Counted from the first letter of the stretch, positions 28,156-38,048 are shown. The stretch is 64,000 nt of DNA from Enterococcus rotai (GCF_001465345.1 NZ_CP013655.1:1439349-1503348), one strand, 5' to 3'. The notes: generated by a model not told the origin, from the letters alone. Made by a program: numbers and translations.

Positions 28156-28973
28156 TTACAGCTAAAATTGAAAGCAAAGGGCTTATTAAAGGATTGATTA
28201 TTTGGACAATCCTGTTTGCAGTAATTATCTTCGGCTTTAGTGCTGTTTATCCTCAAATGCACAGCTCAGCTATGGAAGATCTTTTAGGTGCTAAACTAAA
28301 TGGCTTGTCTCCTGCGCTCCTAAAAACCTTTAATATTAGTGTGAATGGTCAAGCGAGCTTCTTAGTTGCAACTGGTTTCTTTGCTTACTATTTTCAATAT
28401 ATGTTTTTAGCTGCATCTATTTATGCGATGATGTTGGGAAGTCAAGCTTTGATCAAAGAAGAGACAGACGGCACCATTGAATTTTTATATGCTCAACCTG
28501 TGACCCGTAGAGAAATTGTGACCAGTAAATTTGTAGCAAATCTCTTCGTTCTAGCTATTTTCTGGTTGATTTCATTTGGTATTTCTGTAGGGTCGACCTT
28601 GATTTACCGTCAATCGACTGATTCAGCTGCGACGATAACCAAAGAGCTTGGTAAAATTTTTGTGCAAGAAAGTCTGATTTTATTGTTTTTCTTAACACTT
28701 GGCTTTTTTGTTTCAACATTTATAAAGTCAAGTAAACAAAGCACCAGCGTTTCTTTAGGGATTGTATTTGGCTTTTATTTGATCGGGATATTCTCTGATT
28801 TGAATGACTCATTTAGTTGGGCTAAAACGATTTCGCCAACTCATATGGGGATTCCAAGTAACTTGTTAGATAAAGGCCTATCTAGCGGAAATATAGTGTT
28901 GTTGAGTATGTTGATTCTTTTATTCCTAGGCGGAACATACGCGGTTTACCAACGGAAGGATCTGAAGGTCTAG
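28152..28973 (+). CDS. ABC-2 type exporter permease
   Basis: 273 residues with about six hydrophobic segments. The early loop KEETDGTIEFLYAQPVTRREIVTSKFVA is the conserved coupling region of ABC-2 permeases (often 'E...GTie.L...P.sR.......K'). It pairs with the ATPase it overlaps by 4 bases and with the TetR gene it overlaps by 1 base. The three-gene unit thus encodes an exporter plus its own probable repressor. The partner substrate is not evident. Confidence 0.87.
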   Translation: MITAKIESKGLIKGLIIWTILFAVIIFGFSAVYPQMHSSAMEDLLGAKLNGLSPALLKTFNISVNGQASFLVATGFFAYYFQYMFLAASIYAMMLGSQALIKEETDGTIEFLYAQPVTRREIVTSKFVANLFVLAIFWLISFGISVGSTLIYRQSTDSAATITKELGKIFVQESLILLFFLTLGFFVSTFIKSSKQSTSVSLGIVFGFYLIGIFSDLNDSFSWAKTISPTHMGIPSNLLDKGLSSGNIVLLSMLILLFLGGTYAVYQRKDLKV

Positions 28974-29623
28974 TGAAAAAAATCAACATTGATCAACTAA
29001 AATATGAGCGGATTTTAAAGGCGGCGTTAAATCAATTTGCGAAATACGGTTATCAAAAGGCGAATACAGATGATATAGCGAAAGAGGCTGAGGTTTCTAA
29101 GGGCTTGATTTTTCATTATTTTGGTAAAAAACAAGTCTTGTATGAGCGGACGATCAGCGATGTGATTGATTTTTTGATGGAGCAGTCAGATGATTTAGTG
29201 TCTAAGAAATATACAGATTTAGTAGAAGTAGTAATCCAATCTACTCAGCATAAAATAAAACTAGAACAAAAATACCCAAATCAAATGCATTTGTTGATTA
29301 CAGCGTATGCGCAAAAGCAACGTTTACCAGAGGAAGTTCAAGAAAAATTAGCACATTACATGGAGCAAAATAGGGCGATTGCCCAACAGCTTTTGACAGG
29401 TATCATCGAACAACTACCAATCAAAAAAGAAGTGGCACAGCAAGATGTTATTCAGTTAGTCTTTGGGGTATTTAACCAGATTACTGTGGAAAGTCTTCAG
29501 CTTTTAAATGCTCACCCAGAAGTTACTGAGGTCAAACAAATGCAGTTTTTAACAGAACGAGCAGAGCTTTATATGAGAATTTTACAAACAGGATTTATAG
29601 AAAATAAAGCAGAGGATAAATGA
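28973..29623 (+). CDS. TetR-family regulator of the ABC exporter
   Basis: 216 residues starting at GTG 28973, overlapping the preceding stop by one base. The N-terminal helix-turn-helix reads ANTDDIAKEAEVSKGLIFHYFGKKQVLYE (about 28-57), the classic TetR pattern. The C-terminal ligand-binding domain is unremarkable. It probably represses its own operon through the palindrome at 27110-27127. The last codons (NKAEDK) lie inside a perfect inverted repeat shared with the convergent nnrD gene. Confidence 0.88.
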   Translation: MKKINIDQLKYERILKAALNQFAKYGYQKANTDDIAKEAEVSKGLIFHYFGKKQVLYERTISDVIDFLMEQSDDLVSKKYTDLVEVVIQSTQHKIKLEQKYPNQMHLLITAYAQKQRLPEEVQEKLAHYMEQNRAIAQQLLTGIIEQLPIKKEVAQQDVIQLVFGVFNQITVESLQLLNAHPEVTEVKQMQFLTERAELYMRILQTGFIENKAEDK

Positions 29624-29647
29624 CACTCATTTATCCTCTGCTTTATT
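29603..29647. terminator. Perfect 21-bp inverted repeat covering both stop codons of tetR and nnrD
   Basis: Arms 29603-29623 and 29627-29647 are perfectly complementary around a 3-base loop (CAC). The stem ends in AATAAAG/CTTTATT. Both convergent genes end inside it, each encoding NKAEDK and then TGA. It is AT-rich at its base and should terminate transcription in both directions. Confidence 0.8.
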
Positions 29648-30478
29648 ATTTGATTGCTCAAATTGTTTCATATACTGCGGCAAATTCTTACTGATTTCGG
29701 TCGGTAAGACAACATAATGCTCTTTGCCTAATTCCTCCCCAATCAAACTATGAAGGTAAACCGCTGCGCAAAGAGCCGCTTCTTTATTGGCAAATTGAGC
29801 CAGAAAGCCAGTGATTATGCCAGCCAAGCTATCGCCCATGCCGCCAGTTGCCATAGCAGGAGTTCCTAGTGGATTTCTGTATTGTGAATGGCTAGCATAA
29901 ATTTCTGTTCGATGGCTTTTTAAAACAATAGTGGCTCCTAATGATTTTTGGCAAATCTGGTTGTTTTCAACCGTTTGATCGACAATTTCGAGTCCACTCA
30001 GCCGTTGCCACTCCATTTGATGAGGTGTGAATACAACTTGTTTCGGGTAGTTTAAGGAATAGTGCTTTTGAGCAAACAAAGTAATCGCAGACCCGTCGAT
30101 CACCAACCATTGAGATGACTTTTGTTGTAGCAAGACCTGTTCTAGAATCTGCTGACTATGGGGTTCTAAACCTAAACCCGGTCCAATCAAAATGACATCT
30201 GCTGTATGTAGTAGACAAGTAAAATCTTGTGTGAGTCTCCAATCCAGCACCATCGCTTCAGGTAAACGCGCATGAAGAGGGGGATGATTTTTTTCTGCAG
30301 TAATGACGGAAGTTAATCCACAACCTGCTTTGACACACGCTTCTGCACTCATCATGATTGCTCCTCCGTATTGTTCATTACCACCAATCAACACAGAGCG
30401 TCCAAAGGTTCCTTTATGAGCATTTTGTGGACGAGGACGAATGACAGCAGTTAAAATTTCTTGTGATAATTCTTTCAT
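29627..30478 (-). CDS. nnrD: ADP-dependent NAD(P)H-hydrate dehydratase
   Basis: 283 residues. The ribokinase-like fold of the CARKD/YjeF C-terminal family is seen: HKGTFGRSVLIGGNEQYGGA near the N-terminus, IGPGLGL in the middle, VFTPHQMEWQRL, and GGMGDSLAGIITGFLAQ near the C-terminus where the GMGD aspartate is catalytic. It repairs hydrated NAD(P)H. The epimerase domain (NnrE) found fused in E. coli is absent, which is usual for this single-domain form. It is monocistronic and convergent with tetR, the stops being 3 bases apart. Confidence 0.9.
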   Translation of the reverse strand: MKELSQEILTAVIRPRPQNAHKGTFGRSVLIGGNEQYGGAIMMSAEACVKAGCGLTSVITAEKNHPPLHARLPEAMVLDWRLTQDFTCLLHTADVILIGPGLGLEPHSQQILEQVLLQQKSSQWLVIDGSAITLFAQKHYSLNYPKQVVFTPHQMEWQRLSGLEIVDQTVENNQICQKSLGATIVLKSHRTEIYASHSQYRNPLGTPAMATGGMGDSLAGIITGFLAQFANKEAALCAAVYLHSLIGEELGKEHYVVLPTEISKNLPQYMKQFEQSNNKAEDK

Positions 30479-30629
30479 CTGGGTCTTCTCCTTCAGTGAT
30501 TTACTTTTAGTATAAATCTGTTTCGAATCAAGCGCAAAATATTACAGAAAAAACTGTTCCCGCCTTTTTCTTTTAAGCCAGTTAGTGGTATGATGGGAAG
30601 GTAGAATAATGAATTGGAGTGACTAAAAA

Positions 30630-32045
30630 ATGACAATTGATTGGCAAAAAGAAGTAGATGCACGTAAAGATGCGCTATTAGAAGATTTACAAAATTTATT
30701 ACGCATCAATAGTGAGCGTGATGACTCAAAAGTAACACCAGATGCACCATTTGGACCTGGGCCTGTAGCAGGCTTAAAACATATGTTAGCGTATGGCGAA
30801 CGTGATGGTTTCGTTGTGAAAAACGTGGATAACTACGCTGGACATATCGAATACGGTGAAGGCGCTGAAACATTAGGGATTTTCGGGCACATGGACGTAG
30901 TTCCTGCTGGTGATGGCTGGGATACGGATCCTTATGAGCCTGTAATCAAAGACGGTAAAATCTTTGCCCGCGGTTCAAGTGACGATAAAGGCCCAAGTAT
31001 GGCGGCTTATTATGCATTACGAATCATCAAAGATTTAGGGTTACCATTATCTAAAAAAGTTCGTTTTGTCGTAGGTAGTGACGAAGAAAGCGGCTGGGGT
31101 GATATGGATTATTACTTCAAACATGAAGAAAAACCTGACTTTGGTTTCTCACCAGATGCAGAATTTCCGATCATCAATGGTGAAAAAGGAAACGTAACGA
31201 TTCGCTTAACTTTCAAAGGCGGAAACGGCGTGGACTATCAATTAATTAACTTTAAATCTGGCTTACGTGAAAATATGGTTCCCGGAACAGCAACGGCAGT
31301 TGTAACGGCTGCTTCAGCAGATGATGCAGCCTCTTTAACAGCGTCATTTGAAACATTTATTAAAGAAGAACAAAAAATTTCAGGACATGCAGAACTTTCA
31401 GATAAAACCGTTACCTTCCATGTTGTTGGGAAAGGTGCACATGGCGCTAGTCCACAATCAGGAATTAATGCTGCTACATTCTTAGCAACTTTCTTAAATA
31501 ATTACAGCTTTGCTGAAGGGGCCTATAGCTTCATCAATACATTAGCGGAATTCGTTCACGAAGATTTCTATGGTGAAAAATTAGGTACTGCATTTGAAGA
31601 TGAAAAAATGGGCAAATTAACAATGAATGCGGGTATTGTGAACTTTGATTCTGCTAACCCAGAAAATAGCTTAGTGACATTAAACTTCCGCTATCCAAAA
31701 GGAACATCAGCAGAAGAATTACAAGAAAAAGTGCAAAAAACAGTGGGTGAAAATGTAACGGCCACACAAGGTGGACGCAATCAAGAACCACATTATGTTC
31801 CAGCAGATGATCCATTGGTTGAAACGTTATTACAAGTTTACGAAGACCACACTGGTCAAAAAGGCCATGAACAAATCATCGGTGGCGGAACGTACGGACG
31901 TTTACTAAAACGTGGTGTGGCATACGGCGCAATGTTCCCAGGCTATACAGATACAATGCACCAAGCCAATGAGTTTATGGCGTTGGATGATTTATTCCGT
32001 GCAACAGCTATTTATGCGGATGCGATTTATCGTTTGGCGAAATAA
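30630..32045 (+). CDS. pepV: Dipeptidase PepV
   Basis: 471 residues, the usual PepV length. M20-family metal ligands are visible: GHMDVVPAG (H87, D89), RGSSDDKGP (D119), DEESGWGD (E152/E153), the late HQANEFM histidine, and the lid-domain GAHGASPQSG. It hydrolyses dipeptides in the cytoplasm and feeds amino-acid supply. GGAG precedes the ATG by 9 bases. The gene is followed by a strong bidirectional terminator. Confidence 0.94.
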   Translation: MTIDWQKEVDARKDALLEDLQNLLRINSERDDSKVTPDAPFGPGPVAGLKHMLAYGERDGFVVKNVDNYAGHIEYGEGAETLGIFGHMDVVPAGDGWDTDPYEPVIKDGKIFARGSSDDKGPSMAAYYALRIIKDLGLPLSKKVRFVVGSDEESGWGDMDYYFKHEEKPDFGFSPDAEFPIINGEKGNVTIRLTFKGGNGVDYQLINFKSGLRENMVPGTATAVVTAASADDAASLTASFETFIKEEQKISGHAELSDKTVTFHVVGKGAHGASPQSGINAATFLATFLNNYSFAEGAYSFINTLAEFVHEDFYGEKLGTAFEDEKMGKLTMNAGIVNFDSANPENSLVTLNFRYPKGTSAEELQEKVQKTVGENVTATQGGRNQEPHYVPADDPLVETLLQVYEDHTGQKGHEQIIGGGTYGRLLKRGVAYGAMFPGYTDTMHQANEFMALDDLFRATAIYADAIYRLAK

Positions 32046-32109
32046 TAGTTCAAAAGTCAGTGACAAGCTAGGTGCGAAAATACACGTAATTGATTGTCTC
32101 ATTTTAAAT

Positions 32110-32158
32110 AAAAAGCACTCAATTCTGCTTGGTTTCAAGCAGAATTGAGTGCTTTTTG
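32110..32158. terminator. Bidirectional terminator between pepV and the Mga-like gene
   Basis: AGCACTCAATTCTGCTT (32114-32130) and AAGCAGAATTGAGTGCT (32137-32153) pair perfectly with A-run before and T-run after. Confidence 0.9.
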
Positions 32159-32189
32159 TGTATTTCAAAATTAAAAAAAGGAGCAAGAA

Positions 32190-33680
32190 TCAAGAATGAG
32201 AAAAATCACTTATCTCATTAGATAGATATTGGTTGATAAGATCAAGTAATGGAGATAAATTTCGATTGTAGAGAAATCGTGTATCTACGTAAAGGGCATC
32301 TTTAACATTCTCAGTTAAAAAATCACTAGGGTTTAAAGCAGTATGCACGACTAAATCAATAGGCTCATCTATTTCATTAATACCAGAATAAAAAGCCACA
32401 TTCACGATGTTTGAAAAATAATCTGTTAAAATGTGCAGCAATTTCGCCTCTATCAGTGGTTCTAAATCTGTACAAAAACTGATGTTGATTTTTCGCGAAA
32501 AAATAGTGGGGGGATAAATGACAGATAAAATAATACTGTAGTGATAAGATAAAAATGCTCTACTCTCTTTCGTTAAAGAAACATCCTCTTCGATTAAGCT
32601 CAGCATCTTATGGATAAATGGTTGCATATTTTTCTTATTAAAAAAATTCATTTTTGTATCGTTGATTACACGACAATTTTTAAACAAGATTAGATTCATG
32701 TGGGTGGAAAACAAATAATTAAATACAATAGTAGTGTTATTCTCGTTTAGTGACCCTAATGTTTGGGTGATAAATTCAAGAATCCTAATGTTCAACTGGA
32801 TATGCGTATCACACTGATCGTAATCTCTCATACTGCTATTAAAATAAGCATAAAATCTTGGTTTAGTAGCTAGCCAAAGGTAGAAATAATAGAATTCTGA
32901 TGTGCTAGGAAAAAGTGATTGGTTTTGCTGCATATCCGCTATAAAAGGCTTCAAAATCGGGAAATAACTAGTGATAGTTGGATTTACTTCAAAAAATTGA
33001 CCACGCTGAGTACGTATCTCTTGAATAGCCAAAGTATAGTGGATTCTACGTTTGTCAATCAATGAAAATGGCTTAATTGCTTTTTGTAACAAACTTTCTG
33101 TTTTATCCATGATGACGTCTTCATCAATCGTTTTAAACGGCCATGTATTGCCTTTAAAAAACTCCCAAAAAAAATTCTCTGAAAGCCTCCGAATATTTGC
33201 CTCATTTCCTTTTAAATAATAAAAACCATTACGGATTTTTAAATCAATACCAAAAAATGCCGTGACCTTCTTAAATTCTTTGATTTTATTCTTTAATGTC
33301 GACTCACTAATGAAAAATTCAAGCGGGAAAAAATCTTTACTTACTTTATTATGTAAAATCAGCTGTGTTAGAAATTGTACTGGCCACATATCAAAAAGAA
33401 TATCTCGATAATATTGACCAAATTCAAACGTGTTTTTAATTTCTAAAAAAAAGCCTCTTTTTTTATCTTCTTTTATCGAAAAGGTATTATTTTCATCTGA
33501 TGTTTTTTTGAATTGATTCAAATATTTTTTTAAAGTTGTGTTGGTATATCCTAAAGCTGAATGTAATTCTTCCAGTGTCATCCAATCATTCTTAAACTGT
33601 AAAGTTTTCATAATAGCGAGCTTTTTCTTTGTTTCTGGCTCGTATAGAAAGTCAAGTAGTGTTTCTAAAGTAGGGTACAT
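32190..33680 (-). CDS. Mga/AtxA-like transcriptional regulator
   Basis: 496 residues. The N-terminal winged helix (about 20-75, WMTLEELHSALGYTNTTLKKYLNQF) and a second helix-turn-helix (about 110-145, FFISESTLKNKIKEFKKV) match the Mga HTH pair. A long middle region corresponds to PRD-like domains, and the C-terminus resembles an EIIB-like fold. The length equals that of Mga and AtxA. Such proteins activate surface and virulence genes in response to sugar availability. It is divergent from, and 130 bases away from, the first gene of WxL locus 2, which is its likely target. PTS-dependent phosphorylation sites cannot be verified by eye. Confidence 0.75.
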   Translation of the reverse strand: MYPTLETLLDFLYEPETKKKLAIMKTLQFKNDWMTLEELHSALGYTNTTLKKYLNQFKKTSDENNTFSIKEDKKRGFFLEIKNTFEFGQYYRDILFDMWPVQFLTQLILHNKVSKDFFPLEFFISESTLKNKIKEFKKVTAFFGIDLKIRNGFYYLKGNEANIRRLSENFFWEFFKGNTWPFKTIDEDVIMDKTESLLQKAIKPFSLIDKRRIHYTLAIQEIRTQRGQFFEVNPTITSYFPILKPFIADMQQNQSLFPSTSEFYYFYLWLATKPRFYAYFNSSMRDYDQCDTHIQLNIRILEFITQTLGSLNENNTTIVFNYLFSTHMNLILFKNCRVINDTKMNFFNKKNMQPFIHKMLSLIEEDVSLTKESRAFLSYHYSIILSVIYPPTIFSRKINISFCTDLEPLIEAKLLHILTDYFSNIVNVAFYSGINEIDEPIDLVVHTALNPSDFLTENVKDALYVDTRFLYNRNLSPLLDLINQYLSNEISDFSHS

Positions 33681-33810
33681 TTTACAGGTTCCTTTCTACA
33701 AAAAAAAGATAATTTTTTTTCGGAAATGAAAAAAAAAAATGTCCCTTTGGTACAGGAAACAATCATATAATTAGTATACAAAAAAAATATAAAGAATGGA
33801 AGTTATTGAA

Positions 33811-36135
33811 TTGAATTATTACAAGTTGGGATATACTCTCTCTTTTTTTTGCCTTTTTCTCCTTCCAATAAGTAGTTTCGCCATAGAACGTACAGAAAAT
33901 ACAGTTGATCCAGTTTCACAACCGTATGCTGGTATCGGAGATACGAGAGGTATTGATTCTATACCAGAAGGTGGAATAACGATTGATGGCTTGTTTGATA
34001 ATCCTGTTGGAGGTATCGGATTTACGATAAAAAACTATGCGCCGAATAACGCTGTAAATAATGGATTTCCCTATAGTGAAATTACAATTGGTGGAAAAAA
34101 TAATTGGATCTCTATGTGGTCGTTAGAAACGAATAAATTAGATTTTTCGCAATCCTTTAAAGGAAGAATGTTTGTTAACTTTGGAACGAATCAATCAGAT
34201 GGATTTACGTTTACGATGCATAATGACACGAACAAAACACAAGCATTGACAACGGCACAAAATAAGAAAACTGATGGACAAAATTTAGGTGTATATGGAA
34301 CAAATGCTTCTTCTCAAAGGATTTTTACTACAATCTATCCAAATACAGATGCGATAAAAAATTCTTTTTCTGTGGAATTCGATCTATACAAAAACGGAAA
34401 GGAAAGTTACCCGAATGCATTCGATGTATCCGATAATCCTTTAGGTGAATTGAATGCTCCTCATTTAGCCTATACATTTCCCGGGAATTTAAATACGACT
34501 TATCAACCAATTGACAAAAGTGTTTTAGGAAATATTTCTGATGCGAGTGGTTGGTTTTCTTTAGGATTAGTAGGACGATCAGCAAGGATAAAACATAATG
34601 CATATCAATACATGAATAATGCTTTAAAAACAGATAATGTCCAAGATGGTACGTGGTATGAATTTAACTTCAACTTTGACTTTGATAAAAAAGAATTTAC
34701 GTATTCGTTAAAAGATCCCAAGAGTGGTGAAGAGACATCGCGGGTACTGGTTCCTTGGGATACACTCTCTTCAGAATTAAAATTGTCAGCCAATGATAAT
34801 AAAGCTTATTGGGGATTCACCGCTGCCAATGGAGCTAGTGAAGGTAGTGTGAAAATGGTTTTTGCTGATGCACCAGTAGAACTACAATATGCTTTGGATA
34901 ATGACGTTTTTAATAGCGAGGGAGAAAATATTGTTTTAGAAACAAATGGAGGCAACAGCCAAAAATTTACAAAAAAAGGAGATGACGTATCCTTTAAAAC
35001 AACTGCCAGATTACAAAATATATCTTATGAAACAACAAATTTAATTTATCAAGCAAGTTTGACTGCAAACCAGTTTGATCTAACCACATTAAAAGAGGCA
35101 AAAGTAAGCGTAAATGATCAATACCTAGGTTCATATGTACCAACTGTTGATACTAAGAATAATAAATTTATTCTTAGTATTCCGGCGACTGTAAAAAAAG
35201 GAGATTATGTAACTATTGACTTTAAAGTGAAAAGTACAACTGAGTCAGCAAGCGATGAGTTAGCTAAATTTACTTCCAGTTTGTTATTGATAAATATTTA
35301 TTCAGGCAATCAAGATCTTCTTTCATCTATGCCAGTTCATTTCTTTTTGAAACTTATTACTGACCCAATTACAGCATCCTGGTCAAACGAGACAATAACA
35401 ACAACCTTAACGAAAGAAATTGATCGAGCAGCGCTTGCTGATACAGATTACTTATTGAGATTTTATTACAGTGGAGGGACTGCTGGATCAATAATCCATT
35501 ACAAGCTAGTAAAAGATGGACAGTCACTTGCTGATGACACGATAGCCAATGAAAGTAACACCTCTACTCAAAAGAGTAAGGAACTGCAAATACCAAGTAG
35601 CGCACTTGCATATGGAAATAATATAGTGACTCTATCGGTTTATGAAGACACTAATCCCAATATGATTATACAGCTTACAGCAATTATTACAGTAAATGGT
35701 TCACTACAAGTTACTCAGGTGCCGAATCTGTTGAGTTGGACTAATCTCAAAATTGGGGAAACAAGAGGGGAACTTGCTAGAGATGCTGGAAATACCATTG
35801 ATTTGACAGTAACTGACAGTCGACAGCAGCAAGCCAAAGATTGGTACCTCAGCATTGCTACAGTTACTACAGACCCAACAGCGTTAATTAGTAGCAATTT
35901 CGTATGGAAAACACCAAACGGACCCAGTCAACAAATTCCAGACAAGCAGTCTGGTAATTCATTAACAATCATGGACGCGACAACTGCTTCACTGAATCGC
36001 TTATACGACTATCAAATACATTTCACAAATACAGAAGGCGTACTACTCAAAAATACCGAGTATCTTGCAATCGGTACTTACAAGAACAAGCAAACAATTC
36101 AGTGGACATTGAATCAAGTGCTTATGCCTGACTAA
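33811..36135 (+). CDS. Secreted L-type lectin protein with WxL-like C-terminus
   Basis: 774 residues from TTG 33811, which is 8 bases after GGAAG; the ATG at 33796 sits on that ribosome site. A signal peptide ends near SFA. The L-type lectin domain occupies about 50-350 (SDGFTFTMHNDTN, SVEFDLYKNG, KAYWGFTAANG). A middle Ig-like region follows at about 525-635. The last 140 residues form a WxL-type domain with DWYLSIATV and a terminal IQWTLNQV. It is the first gene of WxL locus 2 and shares architecture, but little close identity, with the lectin protein of locus 1. Probable role: carbohydrate-binding surface protein held by the WxL system. Confidence 0.85.
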   Translation: MNYYKLGYTLSFFCLFLLPISSFAIERTENTVDPVSQPYAGIGDTRGIDSIPEGGITIDGLFDNPVGGIGFTIKNYAPNNAVNNGFPYSEITIGGKNNWISMWSLETNKLDFSQSFKGRMFVNFGTNQSDGFTFTMHNDTNKTQALTTAQNKKTDGQNLGVYGTNASSQRIFTTIYPNTDAIKNSFSVEFDLYKNGKESYPNAFDVSDNPLGELNAPHLAYTFPGNLNTTYQPIDKSVLGNISDASGWFSLGLVGRSARIKHNAYQYMNNALKTDNVQDGTWYEFNFNFDFDKKEFTYSLKDPKSGEETSRVLVPWDTLSSELKLSANDNKAYWGFTAANGASEGSVKMVFADAPVELQYALDNDVFNSEGENIVLETNGGNSQKFTKKGDDVSFKTTARLQNISYETTNLIYQASLTANQFDLTTLKEAKVSVNDQYLGSYVPTVDTKNNKFILSIPATVKKGDYVTIDFKVKSTTESASDELAKFTSSLLLINIYSGNQDLLSSMPVHFFLKLITDPITASWSNETITTTLTKEIDRAALADTDYLLRFYYSGGTAGSIIHYKLVKDGQSLADDTIANESNTSTQKSKELQIPSSALAYGNNIVTLSVYEDTNPNMIIQLTAIITVNGSLQVTQVPNLLSWTNLKIGETRGELARDAGNTIDLTVTDSRQQQAKDWYLSIATVTTDPTALISSNFVWKTPNGPSQQIPDKQSGNSLTIMDATTASLNRLYDYQIHFTNTEGVLLKNTEYLAIGTYKNKQTIQWTLNQVLMPD

Positions 36136-36185
36136 GAGCGCGACAATTGAAGGAAAGAAAAATTGAAAATAGAGTGAGGGAAACG

Positions 36186-36788
36186 ATGAAAAGAAGAATA
36201 TATATCATAGCTACCTTTGCTATTATGCACGCATTAAGCTCAAGCCAGCTAGTATCTGCAGAGGAGGTTATTGATCAAACAAAGGAGACACCAATTATTA
36301 TTACTGTGATTGATAATGATGATGGAACAGGTGTCGATCCATTAGATCCAACAGATCCTACTCAAAAAAATCTATTGTTAGAAACTGTGCCGAAAAACTA
36401 TCAATTTAAGACGAAATTACAAGGACAAACAGTTACAGCAGCAGCGAAATCGCAGGAAACCTTGGCCGTATTTAATGACCGAATCAAGCGAGAATGGTCG
36501 GTCAAGGCACAGGTAGTAGATAATCAATTGCGTATTGTTCGTTCCAATGAACAACTGACAGTGACAAGTTTCAAAATAAATCAAACTGAACTTGTAGGTA
36601 CAGGCGCAACAGGGATCGTTGCACAGGCAGCAACAAATAAAACGGCGCAGAACAATACGGGTGTAATTAAAACCGCGATTTCAGATTTAAGTATCGTATT
36701 TAACGATTTAAACCGTGAATTAATTGCAGGAGACGCATTGGAAGGAACGATCAGTTATAAACTGTATAACACACCAAATGCACAATAA
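36186..36788 (+). CDS. Small secreted WxL-like protein
   Basis: About 200 residues from ATG 36186, which follows GAGGGAAACG; codons before it lack a ribosome site. Signal peptide MKRRIYIIATFAIMHA...LVSA. An acidic, proline-rich linker (DDGTGVDPLDPTDP) precedes a beta-rich domain with REWSVKAQV and a terminal GTISYKLYNTPNAQ. This is the WxL layout, but the second tryptophan is replaced by tyrosine. It sits between the lectin-WxL gene and a DUF916 gene, matching known WxL operons where small and large WxL proteins are paired. Confidence 0.75.
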   Translation: MKRRIYIIATFAIMHALSSSQLVSAEEVIDQTKETPIIITVIDNDDGTGVDPLDPTDPTQKNLLLETVPKNYQFKTKLQGQTVTAAAKSQETLAVFNDRIKREWSVKAQVVDNQLRIVRSNEQLTVTSFKINQTELVGTGATGIVAQAATNKTAQNNTGVIKTAISDLSIVFNDLNRELIAGDALEGTISYKLYNTPNAQ

Positions 36789-36809
36789 AAATGTAAGGAC
36801 GATGTTTAA

Positions 36810-37847
36810 ATGAAGATGACCTATTACCGCATATTATTTGTGGGCTGTTTATGCTGTCTGCCGGTAGTGTCTGGTCACACAAAACAAGGGCATGCACAAG
36901 AAACAACTAGCACTGAAATGGGGTACCACATTTATGCCATTTTACCAGAAAATCAACAAAATCCAGACAATTCATTTTTTGATTTACGAATGACACCTGG
37001 GCAGGAGCAGACCATTGAAGTTGCTATTGTCAACGTCTCGTCGCAAGAGCAGACTTTTACGCTAGAAATCAACCAAGCTTATACCAATGAACAAGGCTTT
37101 ATCGATTATTCTGACAAACAACGAACGCAAGAAACAAACAAAGAATTAACGATTGACCAAATTGCTACGTATAAGAAAACCGTGATGATACAAAAACAAC
37201 ATACTGAAAAAGTTCCCATTACACTGAAAATGCCAAAGGAAGCCTATTCTGGTGAACTATTGGCAGGAATTAAAGTCAGTAAGCTGGAAAATCAGATGAA
37301 TCAAGAGGGGATTACTAATACATATAGCTATCTTTTGGGACTGCGATTGACAGAAAATGACCAAATTGTGCAACGAAAGATTGGGTTGAAAAAAATTGAA
37401 CCGACGATTGCTTTTGGTAAAGCGAGTATTGCGATTGATTTAATAAATCCCGTACGGGAAGCCTATGGTCACTTGACCTATCATGTTGAAGTCCGAGAGG
37501 CTGAAACAGGAAAGCTAATCAACCAAAAAGACTATACCGAGTTACAACTAGCACCCGTTTCGACCTACCATTTTTCTATCGATTGGGACGATGAGCATTT
37601 AGTAGCTGGTAACTATAAATTAAAACTAATAATCACAGACAAAAAAGAGAATAGCTGGACCTACCATAGAAAATTTTCTATCAGTCCCAATTCAGCTGAA
37701 CAAGTTAATACAATGGTTGCTGAAAATAAACAATTTCCTTATATAAGACTTCTATTAGGTGCAATTTTACTAGTACTCACTGTCTTAAGTGTTTTTCTTA
37801 TAAAAAAAAAGTGGCTAGTTGTTAATCAGAATAGGAAAAACTTATGA
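36810..37847 (+). CDS. DUF916/DUF3324 WxL-interacting protein (first copy)
   Basis: 345 residues. Signal peptide at 1-30; DUF916 domain (about 38-160, MGYHIYAILPENQQNPDNSFFDLRMTPGQEQTIEV), then DUF3324 (about 165-295), then a membrane helix at about 312-332 and a basic tail (KKKWLVVNQNRKNL). These proteins, called WxLIP in the literature, contact peptidoglycan through DUF916 and host or partner proteins through DUF3324, and bind WxL proteins. It lies in WxL locus 2, 21 bases after the small WxL-like gene. Confidence 0.9.
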   Translation: MKMTYYRILFVGCLCCLPVVSGHTKQGHAQETTSTEMGYHIYAILPENQQNPDNSFFDLRMTPGQEQTIEVAIVNVSSQEQTFTLEINQAYTNEQGFIDYSDKQRTQETNKELTIDQIATYKKTVMIQKQHTEKVPITLKMPKEAYSGELLAGIKVSKLENQMNQEGITNTYSYLLGLRLTENDQIVQRKIGLKKIEPTIAFGKASIAIDLINPVREAYGHLTYHVEVREAETGKLINQKDYTELQLAPVSTYHFSIDWDDEHLVAGNYKLKLIITDKKENSWTYHRKFSISPNSAEQVNTMVAENKQFPYIRLLLGAILLVLTVLSVFLIKKKWLVVNQNRKNL

Positions 37848-38048
37848 AGAATAGAAGTGGTATTTTACAAATCAGCGAAAAAATAAAACAGAGAAGAAAG
37901 TAGTATCAAACTGGAGTGCGATAACGAGGACATTTTTATACCAGTTAAAAAAAGACAGAGTATCGTATTTAAACGGTTTAGTGATTAGTATGAACAGTCT
38001 AGATGAACGACAAATACGGAAGTCAGAAAGAAATGATTGGAGATAATA

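Noticed and set aside
37844-38036. 19-codon frame after the first DUF916 gene
   Set aside because: Too short, lacks a supporting ribosome site or pattern.
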